Shown: positions 1 through 7,258 of the stretch, piece by piece | How the letters are laid out: the number at the start of each line of letters is the position of its first letter | Position numbering within the stretch: position 1 is the stretch's first letter | NCBI GenBank assembly: GCA_964539665.1 | Contig: CAZIKB010000049.1 | Coordinates: forward strand, 1-44,085 | Origin: CAZIKB01 sp964539665 | GTDB taxonomy: Bacteria > Zhuqueibacterota > Zhuqueibacteria > Oceanimicrobiales > Oceanimicrobiaceae | Length of the DNA: 44,085 bases | Reading direction: 5' to 3' | The notes under the pieces: model-generated | Database searches by the model: none | What the model saw: the letters and a program-made list of their open reading frames with translations, nothing else | What the model was told of the DNA's origin: nothing | Program-made: the position numbers and the translations under genes

Positions 1-32
1 TTTAATTTAGGAGCCACCAATCTTAATTTCAA

Positions 33-707
33 CTAAATATAATACATTTTCTTTTCGTCATACTCGACACTTAGGCCAGCTTTGGTGAACGCCTCAGTCA
101 TTTCCTGTACTAAAAACATACCAAGCTCATGCCGTTCACTAATGTGTTGCACTCCATCACTTGTTCCGATTAAATAATGAAAATTCAGCACCGATAATAT
201 TCCTTCCCTTTCAGCCGAGCTCATCCTGCATATTTTACCAGCATCCGATTCCGCAGTAAGCAATTGCACCAAGCCTGGCTTCCAGGTTTCCGGAGTAAAC
301 CAGGGTTCAACCAAAACAACACCGTCAGCGCACAAATGTTTTCGAAAAGAAACTAATGCTGCGACAACATTTTCAAGTGATTTCACATAACCGATAGAGC
401 TAAAAAGACAAAGAATCACATCATATTTCTTATCCAGGTCAAAATTAATCATATCTGCACAAAAGTATTGTCCGCTTGGGTTCTTCTCCTGGGCAATCCT
501 GACAAACTCTTCACTCAGGTCAATTCCATCAACTGCATATATTTTGCTTAGATTTCGCGCATGTTCAGCCGTACCACAGGCAACATCAAGGATGGTTTTG
601 GCTTTAGGATGAACTTTCCTCAACAACGCGACTATATCATCCGTTTCTTTTTGATATTCCTTAAAACTGTATAATGCATCGTACCACCGTGCACTGCTTG
701 TGTACAT
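33..707 (-). CDS. class I SAM-dependent methyltransferase
   Basis: The 224-residue protein has the Rossmann methyltransferase fold signature. Motif I is ILDVACGTAEHA near residues 39-50, an acidic strand-2 end follows in VDGIDLSEEF, and the motif II region reads YDVILCLFSSIGYV. It has no signal peptide or membrane segment, so it should act in the cytoplasm on a small molecule or protein. Length is normal for a small stand-alone methyltransferase. The substrate cannot be told from sequence. It is the last gene on the minus strand at this edge and is separated from the next minus-strand gene by a ~190 bp palindromic repeat, so it is probably transcribed alone. It does not belong to the exported methyltransferase family found at 1.0-2.3 kb and 43 kb. 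Confidence 0.85.
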   Translation of the reverse strand: MYTSSARWYDALYSFKEYQKETDDIVALLRKVHPKAKTILDVACGTAEHARNLSKIYAVDGIDLSEEFVRIAQEKNPSGQYFCADMINFDLDKKYDVILCLFSSIGYVKSLENVVAALVSFRKHLCADGVVLVEPWFTPETWKPGLVQLLTAESDAGKICRMSSAEREGILSVLNFHYLIGTSDGVQHISERHELGMFLVQEMTEAFTKAGLSVEYDEKKMYYI

Positions 708-732
708 TTTGACCTCTGCTATTTTTCCCCTT

Positions 733-922
733 TTCGGAAACGCTATGTGATGCTGTCATTGCGAATTCCGTGTTTTTTACGAGGTGAAGCAATCTCCCAG
801 CACAATATCAGGAGATTACTTCACTCTCCCGATCTAAGTCGGGATCGTTCGCAATGACATGAATAAGCTGACAATTCGCTTCTTCCGATTAAAACTACCA
901 TTGGATTGTGATTGCATTTAAC
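733..922. repeat. palindromic interspersed repeat, copy A
   Basis: This ~190 bp element is repeated at 7058-7249. Both copies begin at a shared GGAAACGCTATGT segment and end near TTTAAC. The core (754-859) is bounded by perfect inverted repeats TGTCATTGCGAA and TTCGCAATGACA. Inside are a second inverted pair (GTGAAGCAATCTCC and GGAGATTACTTCAC) and a small CCCGA-TCGGG hairpin. The TCATTGCGA-type palindrome is a known kind of dispersed non-coding repeat in many bacteria. It carries no gene. Confidence 0.85.
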
Positions 923-955
923 AAACGCTGACCTTCTTCAAGAAGGTTAGCGTTT
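923..955. other. intergenic hairpin
   Basis: A near-perfect 16 bp stem reads AAACGCTGACCTTCTT then AAGAAGGTTAGCGTTT, with one G-T wobble. It has no T-tract on either side, so it is not a canonical terminator by itself. It lies next to the hairpin at 970-1000, whose arms are similar. Confidence 0.5.
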
Positions 956-962
956 GCTCGGT

Positions 963-1000
963 AAAAAAAGAAACTAACCTTTTGTTAAAAGGTCAGTTTC
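963..1000 (-). terminator. Rho-independent terminator
   Basis: Read on the minus strand, a 14 bp stem (GAAACTGACCTTTT paired with AAAAGGTTAGTTTC, one wobble) is followed directly by a run of seven T. It overlaps the stop codon of the minus-strand methyltransferase pseudogene and would end transcription of the two methyltransferase genes upstream. Confidence 0.7.
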
Positions 1001-1650
1001 AGTGATTGGGTCGCAAAAAATACAAATTATCCCTCGGGATGAAATCGTGAGTTTCCACCCGATCTAGTTCAAAGCCGGCTTGAATTGCTTGCTCAATCAC
1101 TTTTTCTTTAGCAGTAGCATGGCTTGAAATTGAATGTTCATCCCAGCCCAATTTTTTTACTTTTCCCGGGTCATGTTCTACAATTACTAACCTACCGGCG
1201 GGTTTCAAACCTGGCAGGATATTTTTTAAAAGTTCTACTGGTTTGTCTAAATGGTGATATGTATTGATGATGTAAACCAGGTCCAATTCACTAGCTGGCA
1301 ATAGTGGATCTGTGACCTTTCCAAGAATTGTTACAACATTGTTGATGCCATCTCGCTTGCAGCGAAACCTGAGGTATTCAAGCGCAGATTCATCAATATC
1401 ATTAGCATAAATCTTACCCGTTTCTCCAACCTTGCTCGCCATCTGTACGGCATACCGACCACGGCCTGCGCCAACTTTCTCCAATTATCATGCCGGGTTT
1501 TATTCCCATGGCAGCCATTACTTTTTCCAGAGGTTGGTACTCATTATGACGTTTCTCCCAGGCATCCGGTCCGTCCTGACAAACAACGGGTGCAGCAATA
1601 AAGAGAACAAATACACAAAATATCAGATCTCTGAGTAATGTTAGTATCAT
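999..1650 (-). pseudogene. exported methyltransferase paralog, frameshifted
   Basis: Two overlapping reading frames together encode one protein of the same family as the genes at 1659-2270 and 43051-43659. The 5' part (from ATG 1650) gives a hydrophobic signal peptide (ILTLLRDLIFCVFVLFIAAP) and runs to KPGMIIGE. The rest, starting VGAGRGRYAVQMASKVG, is in another frame. Removing one A from the AAA run at about 1476-1478 restores the family sequence GMIIGEVGAGRGRY, so this is a single-base insertion exactly in the SAM-binding loop. It is either a recent inactivating mutation or a sequencing error in a short homopolymer. The downstream frame alone lacks motif I's start and the signal peptide. 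The start codon sits 8 bases after the stop of the upstream paralog, so the two form an operon and look like a tandem duplication. Confidence 0.75.
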
Positions 1651-1658
1651 GAGGCACC

Positions 1659-2270
1659 TCACTCTTCAACTTTTGGACTATAAATGAAAATATTATCTCT
1701 CGACAAAAAGGTCTCAAGACGTACTAAATCATAATCAGCTTTTTTCACTGTTGCAAGAATGGTTTCCTTGCTGTCAAAATGGTCATGTCCGCTGCCCCAC
1801 TTTTTCGGGTCTCTTTCAATAATCACTACATTAGCGTCAGGTTTTAAATATTTTTTCACGTTTTCCATAAGTTTCACCGGCTTATCAAGATCATGAAATA
1901 CGAGAATCATGATGACCATATCCAGGCAGTCTACTGGAAAAACCGGGTCATCCACGTTTCCCACAACGGTCGTAATATTGTGAATTTCTTCCCTTTCAAA
2001 ACGATCGCGTAGTTTTTTGAGTGCCCCTTTATCAATATCATTCGCATAGATTCTGCCCGCTTCACCTACCCGATTCGAAAGCTTAAACGTGAGATAACCT
2101 TCACCAGCGCCAATTTCACCGATTACCATACCTGGTTTGACACCAACGGAGTCCATGATTTTCTCGGATTGCTGCCAGGAATCACGGCTGTCACCAATTC
2201 CAGCATAGGCAATTATAAAGAAAATCAGTAAGCAGAATAAGGATATTGCAGTCAGTCTTAATTTTTGCAT
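1659..2270 (-). CDS. signal-peptide-bearing SAM-dependent methyltransferase
   Basis: The protein starts with a classical signal peptide (MQKLRLTAISLFCLLIFFII, then AYAG), followed by a class I methyltransferase domain with motif I VIGEIGAGEGYLTF and the acidic turn ANDIDKGAL. The C-terminal part has IIERDPKKWGSGHDHFDSKE. The ATG at 2270 is chosen because a strong GGAGGAAAA ribosome site lies just before it; a TTG four codons upstream would fall inside that site. Paralogs are the frameshifted gene downstream and the gene at 43051. An exported SAM-dependent enzyme is odd because SAM is cytoplasmic; the signal might act as a membrane anchor, or the domain may have lost or changed its cofactor use. 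The substrate is unknown. Confidence 0.8.
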   Translation of the reverse strand: MQKLRLTAISLFCLLIFFIIAYAGIGDSRDSWQQSEKIMDSVGVKPGMVIGEIGAGEGYLTFKLSNRVGEAGRIYANDIDKGALKKLRDRFEREEIHNITTVVGNVDDPVFPVDCLDMVIMILVFHDLDKPVKLMENVKKYLKPDANVVIIERDPKKWGSGHDHFDSKETILATVKKADYDLVRLETFLSRDNIFIYSPKVEE

Positions 2271-2938
2271 TTTTTCCTCCAAATCAATTAGTAACTAAAC
2301 TCAAATGTAACTATATTTTTCGAAAAGAAATGATAGAGCGTTAGAATTTAATTCAACCTCAGAGAGAAGTCCTGTTTCCACCACCGAATCAGGCTTCTTT
2401 TTGTTTTCAGTTCTGTATTTTTATAACTCTCACGGAAGTGTTTTCACAATCAAATAGACAATAATTGTTCTATACGACAATTGTTATTCAAAGATGCTAA
2501 AAATGATGCAAAATAATTTAACCAGATTTTTGTAACTTCATCCTGTGTTTGCACAGCGAAACCACCTGTTACTGGCTTAAATTTTATTCGCTGGATTGTT
2601 TATATCCGTTGGAATATAACAAACTTGAATCTGATTTTATTATTTTATCAATAGAGGAAATTCTCAAATTTTACCTGGCTGTCTTCCGTTTTCCACTGTT
2701 TATATTTATTTCCCTTGACAAATATATATATGTTTTTAATATTAACTTTGAAAGTAAAATGTCCATTATAAAGCAGTATTTCAAAAACAAAAATCTGTTT
2801 CGCACTGAGGTCATCCGGCCGGCTCGTTTGTTGGTGAGAAACAGTTCAACTAATTAGAGGAAGTTATACGTGCGCCAAGAATAAGGTACAAAAAGTACAA
2901 CCTCTGATTGCAAATCCTCAAAAATTCATGGAGAAATT
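2271..2938. other. gene-free stretch with one terminator-like hairpin
   Basis: This 668 bp region lies between divergent genes and should hold the promoters of both. At 2365-2402 an imperfect stem (AGAAGTCCTG paired with CAGGCTTCT) is followed by a T-rich run on the plus strand, resembling a terminator with no obvious gene before it. A 102-codon frame at 2549-2857 starts with TTG, has AT-driven composition and no ribosome site, and is not accepted as a gene. Confidence 0.4.
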
Positions 2939-4210
2939 ATGAAAACAAAACTAAACTCACTCGCTGCTTTACTAATATTGATGACTATCTTTACTCAATT
3001 GTCAGCACAAACAATGAACTCCTTTAAAGTTAGTGGCCGTGTTTTCGATAATAAGCGAAAGCCGCTCGAGAATGTTGACGCATTTCTCGCTTATACCATG
3101 CTGAGTACCTCCACAAATCCACAGGGAAGATTTGTACTAAAAAATATCCCCGCCGGCACCTACGATCTCGTCATCTCAATAAAAGGTTATCGTCTTCGAA
3201 CGATGCCGATTACAGTCAACGCATCCCGGAGTAACAATTTTACTTTTCGTCTAAGACCTGCAGGTCGACAAGCGCCAGCTACTGAGGTAACAGCCAGGGA
3301 CTCGAAAGATTGGCAAAATAAACTCAAAAAATTCAATAACGTGTTTTTTAGTACGACAGCAAACTCAGCTCAGTGTGAGCTTCTCAATCCATCAGCAATA
3401 GATTTTCTGGAAGATCAGGCCACAGCAATTAAAGCAGTTGCTCAGGAACCATTAGTTTTTGAAAATAAAGCACTGGGCTATAAGATTACCTATATTTTGC
3501 AGCAATTTGAAGTGACTGTCAATTTCTCACAATACAACGGAATTCCGAAATTCGATGATCTTATTCCGGAAAATGACCAGGAACAACGACAGTGGAGACT
3601 CAACCGCTTGAAGGCCTTTAACGGCTCCCCCGTACATTTCTTTGCATCCCTTTATATGAATTATCTGAAAAAAGCAAAAAACAATGCTGAACTAAAAAGT
3701 GAAGGATTCATTGTTTCAACGATCATGGATCTCCGGCATGAGGCTGACGAGGCTTATAGCTCACCAACAGCTAATCGCTCAAAATATAAGGAGATTGATG
3801 TCAACGACTTTATCACTTCCGGTAGTAAGGATTCAGAATTCAAGCTAATCTTTCCTCAATATTGGGAGGTAACATATACAAAAGAACCGGAAGAGGAAGA
3901 ATACCTCTGGCATCAAGGAATTAATCCCCACTCACGCCAGAAGTATAAGAGGGTTAATTCAGGCGCAATAAGTGGGGACCGGGGCGCAAGCTTTAGTGGA
4001 AGCCCGGGTGACCAAAAGTCATTAATAAAGTTGTCGGCTGAGTCGTTCACATTAAGCCAAACGAGAAATTATTATGACATGCTTGGATTGCAAGTCTACG
4101 ACTATTGGAGCTGGCAAAGCATGGCTGATATTCTACCGAGGGAATATACTATTGCGGTTGCAAAGGCCGAAGAGGTAGAGCTTGCTAAAGAGATATCTAC
4201 CCAAAAATAA
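2939..4210 (+). CDS. exported protein with carboxypeptidase-regulatory-like domain
   Basis: A 423-residue protein with a signal peptide (MKTKLNSLAALLILMTIF, then TQLSAQ). Residues about 29-112 form a carboxypeptidase D regulatory-like beta-sandwich: VSGRVFDNKRKPLENVDAFL, then GRFVLKNIPAGTYDLVIS and VNASRSNNFTFRLRP. The remaining ~300 residues match no family I recognise. They are rich in aromatic and charged residues (WQNKLKKFNNVFF, FPQYWEVTYTKEPEEEEYLW) and have no beta-barrel ending. In FCB bacteria such domains are found in TonB receptors and in stand-alone periplasmic or cell-surface proteins; without a barrel this looks like the latter. A good ribosome site (GGAGAAATT) precedes the ATG. 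The gene is monocistronic, with a convergent neighbour 109 bp away. Confidence 0.75.
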   Translation: MKTKLNSLAALLILMTIFTQLSAQTMNSFKVSGRVFDNKRKPLENVDAFLAYTMLSTSTNPQGRFVLKNIPAGTYDLVISIKGYRLRTMPITVNASRSNNFTFRLRPAGRQAPATEVTARDSKDWQNKLKKFNNVFFSTTANSAQCELLNPSAIDFLEDQATAIKAVAQEPLVFENKALGYKITYILQQFEVTVNFSQYNGIPKFDDLIPENDQEQRQWRLNRLKAFNGSPVHFFASLYMNYLKKAKNNAELKSEGFIVSTIMDLRHEADEAYSSPTANRSKYKEIDVNDFITSGSKDSEFKLIFPQYWEVTYTKEPEEEEYLWHQGINPHSRQKYKRVNSGAISGDRGASFSGSPGDQKSLIKLSAESFTLSQTRNYYDMLGLQVYDYWSWQSMADILPREYTIAVAKAEEVELAKEISTQK

Positions 4211-4319
4211 AATTTTTCCTGATTAATAATTGACCGACAACCTGTCAAAAATGTCATTTCTAACGAAGAGATAAATTTTATTTCATTGAATATATTGTAG
4301 TTACAGTTTGTGTTACAGA

Positions 4320-6920
4320 TCATTCATACCGCAACGCCTCGACCGGATTTGCAATAGCTGCCTTGAGAGCTTGATAACCAATCGTCAGAAAAGCGATACC
4401 TAAAGCAACCAATGCTGACACTAAAAATGTAAAGAAACTCAAGTCAGTCTTAAAAGCAAAATCCTGCAGCCATTTGTTCATAGTAAAATAAGCAACAGGC
4501 CAGGCAACAATGTTGGCAATTAATACCCACTTCAAAAATTCCTTTGAAAGCAGCCTCACAATTCCTATGACAGAAGCGCCAAGCACTTTGCGAATTCCAA
4601 TCTCTTTTGAGCGTTGTTCAATAGTAAACGAAGCCAGGCTGAATAATCCGAGACAGGCGATCAGGATGGCTATCAGTGCAAATGTTCGGAACATACTCTC
4701 TATTTTTCGCTCTGATTTATAGGCTTGGTCGAAAAGCACATCAAAAAAATTGTAATCAAACGGGTACTTTGGAGAAAATACTTTCATTTTATCTTCAATA
4801 AATGCAATTGTTTCAGGAATATTATTGGCCCTGATTTTCAGAGACAGATACGAATGTTTCTTATTTGGGTCCAGGAAAAAATAAAGCGGTTCAATTTTCT
4901 GATGCAACGAATGCAGATGAAAATCCTTCATTACTCCGACGATTTTTCCTGAGCCTCTTTCATGATGTAAAGTATGGTAAAAGTCTCTTCCCACAGGAAT
5001 TTCCCAGCCTAATGCTTTAACTGCGGCTTCGTTCAAGAGAAAAGCGCCGTTTGCATCTGAGGGAAATTTTCTGGAAAAATTTCTGCCCTTTACAATTTTA
5101 ATTTCAAATAAACCAATAAAATCATAATCCACGGTACTCGCATAGATAGGCAGCTCAAGGTCTTTGGGCTTACCAGGCCACCGTGCAATTCCTTGTGCTC
5201 CAATCCTATTCGGCAAATATCTTGATGATGCAGCAGATAAAATATTTGGACTATTAAGCAGCTCAGTTTTTATGGCTTCAATATTTTTCCTTGCTTCAGT
5301 GTCTCGGACTGTCAGTACCACTATCTGATCTCTTTTATAGCCAACATTTCTATTTTTGATATAGTCTAATTGATTTCTGACAACAACCGTACTGATTATT
5401 AGGATAATCGATATTGCGAACTGAATCACCACCAGTGTATTCCTTAGCATGGTTCCCTTAGAGCCGCCTTTAAATTTTCCAGTTAACACTGCCACTGGTT
5501 TGAATGATGAAATTGCCAGGGCAGGATAGCCTCCAGCGAAAAGACCGATGAATACCATTAATACGAATACCCATAAGACAAGTTGAAAATTCGTTGTAAT
5601 ATTGAAAGCCATCTCTCTTTCAACAAATAAATTAAAGGCCGGTAAAGCCAAATTTATTAATAGAATTGAAACTAACAGCGCTATAATTGTAAGAATCATG
5701 GATTCACAAAAGAATTGTCTCACCAATTGATTTCTTTGCGCCCCAATAACTTTTCTCACTCCGACCTCTTTTCCGCGCTGCACCGAACGGGCTGTGGCTA
5801 AATTCATATAATTTATGCAGGCTATAATTAGTATCAGAAACGCGATAGATGCGAGAAGGTAAATATATTTAATATCATTGTTTGCGGTTATTTCAGCCAT
5901 CAGGTTGGAATGTAAATGGATTTCAGTTAATGGCTGAATAAAATATCTATCATGAACATCATGCTTCTCGTCCCAATATTTTTCCAGAAATGCCGACAAT
6001 TTGCTTTCCAGTTTCACGGGATCGGCGTCTCGGCGCAATAGAAAATAGGTGTAATAACCGCTTATCCCCCATCGGGTAAAATCGCTGCCTGTGATTTCAC
6101 CATAGGTTTCAAACGGGGCAACAAAATCCATTGTAAAATGTGAATTTTGAGGTATCTTTTTTAATACTCCCGTAACCTGAAAATCGTAACGATCTTCATA
6201 ATTTAAGATTTTACCCAGAGGCTCTTCATTACCAAAATATTTTTCTGCCATCTGTTCAGAAATAATAATTGAATTAGGAGCGTTCAGCGCGGTTTCAGGA
6301 TCACCCAGTAATAGTTCAAATGAAAATATGTCAAACGTTGCGGGATCGGTAAAGCAAAAATTGTTTTCAAAAAATCTTTTCTGGCCATACGAGAGCAAAA
6401 CATCATCAGAGGGTCTAAACCTTGTAGCGCTTATAACCTCCGGGAAGTCATCCACTAATGCGGCGGCTAAAGGCGCCGGGGAAATAGCCGCTCTATTTTG
6501 ACCCTGATAATACTCAGGAAATTCTAAGATTACCCGAAAAATCTGATCGGCATTTTTATGGTATCTGTCAAAACTTAATTCAAATTGGATATATAACATA
6601 ATTAATGTAACCGTCGCTATCCCAATTGCCAGACCAGCAATGTTGATGAATGTATATCCTTTCTGTCTTTTGATATTTCTAAAAGCGGTTTTCAGGTAAT
6701 TTTTAAACATAAAAATACTCCAAAGTATGGGGTTTATAATAAAGGCAGGAATTGATTTAATTATCTGACTCCAGAGCCACAATGATGCCCTGATACGGCC
6801 ATTTTCGCGATAATAAATTTGATACATCTCCTCGAAATCACCGAAGAGTGAATCATGGTTACAATTATCGATAAACAACTCCAGAAACCAGCGGGTAATT
6901 TTTGATGGTTGATTTTTCAT
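4320..6920 (-). CDS. orphan FtsX/MacB-type ABC permease with permease prefix domain
   Basis: The 866-residue protein begins with a permease prefix domain (residues 1-70, including LFIDNCNHDSLFGDFEEMYQ and SLWLWSQIIKS). A full MacB-like permease follows: a first membrane helix near 90-112, a large periplasmic core, three helices with a first FtsX motif (ATARSVQRGKEVGVRKVIGA), a second periplasmic domain, and a second FtsX unit (IEQRSKEIGIRKVLGAS) ending IANPVEALRYE. No ATPase gene is adjacent. The protein at 7259-9853 is a paralog with the same architecture. Such PadR-linked, ATPase-less permeases are common in Acidobacteria and FCB genomes and are thought to export lipids, peptides or toxic compounds with a shared ATPase; the substrate is unknown. 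A dispersed repeat separates it from the upstream permease. Confidence 0.88.
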   Translation of the reverse strand: MKNQPSKITRWFLELFIDNCNHDSLFGDFEEMYQIYYRENGRIRASLWLWSQIIKSIPAFIINPILWSIFMFKNYLKTAFRNIKRQKGYTFINIAGLAIGIATVTLIMLYIQFELSFDRYHKNADQIFRVILEFPEYYQGQNRAAISPAPLAAALVDDFPEVISATRFRPSDDVLLSYGQKRFFENNFCFTDPATFDIFSFELLLGDPETALNAPNSIIISEQMAEKYFGNEEPLGKILNYEDRYDFQVTGVLKKIPQNSHFTMDFVAPFETYGEITGSDFTRWGISGYYTYFLLRRDADPVKLESKLSAFLEKYWDEKHDVHDRYFIQPLTEIHLHSNLMAEITANNDIKYIYLLASIAFLILIIACINYMNLATARSVQRGKEVGVRKVIGAQRNQLVRQFFCESMILTIIALLVSILLINLALPAFNLFVEREMAFNITTNFQLVLWVFVLMVFIGLFAGGYPALAISSFKPVAVLTGKFKGGSKGTMLRNTLVVIQFAISIILIISTVVVRNQLDYIKNRNVGYKRDQIVVLTVRDTEARKNIEAIKTELLNSPNILSAASSRYLPNRIGAQGIARWPGKPKDLELPIYASTVDYDFIGLFEIKIVKGRNFSRKFPSDANGAFLLNEAAVKALGWEIPVGRDFYHTLHHERGSGKIVGVMKDFHLHSLHQKIEPLYFFLDPNKKHSYLSLKIRANNIPETIAFIEDKMKVFSPKYPFDYNFFDVLFDQAYKSERKIESMFRTFALIAILIACLGLFSLASFTIEQRSKEIGIRKVLGASVIGIVRLLSKEFLKWVLIANIVAWPVAYFTMNKWLQDFAFKTDLSFFTFLVSALVALGIAFLTIGYQALKAAIANPVEALRYE

Positions 6921-7057
6921 ATATTCCTGGTTTTTTATCTAAACTAAATATTCCACACGGATCATTTTTTTAAAATTTCCATGTGAGTTTTTGATCAGTG
7001 TGGTTAATCAGTCTTATTTCAAGATTAAATATCATTTGTAAAAACAATTTATCCTTT

Positions 7058-7249
7058 TTAGGAAACGCTATGTAATGCTGTCATTGCGAATCCCGTGGTT
7101 TTAACGGGGTGAAGCAATCTCCCAGTACAATATCATGAGATTGCTTCACTCTCCCGATAAAAGTCGGGATCGTTCGCAATGACATGAAAGGGCTGTCACT
7201 TCGTTTCTTTTCACTAAAACAACTGTGTTGGTTGTGATTGCTTTTAACC
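7058..7249. repeat. palindromic interspersed repeat, copy B
   Basis: This is the second copy of the element at 733-922, in the same orientation. The terminal inverted repeats TGTCATTGCGAA and TTCGCAATGACA are at 7079-7090 and 7173-7184. The inner pair and the CCCGA-TCGGG hairpin are also kept, with scattered base changes. It sits between the two permease genes and could end or stabilise transcripts from the upstream one. Confidence 0.85.
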
Positions 7250-7258
7250 ATCGTACAA

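Noticed and set aside
2549..2857. 102-codon plus-strand frame between the methyltransferase and the exported protein
   Set aside because: It starts with TTG, lacks a ribosome site, and its residues reflect AT-rich non-coding DNA; no domain is recognised.
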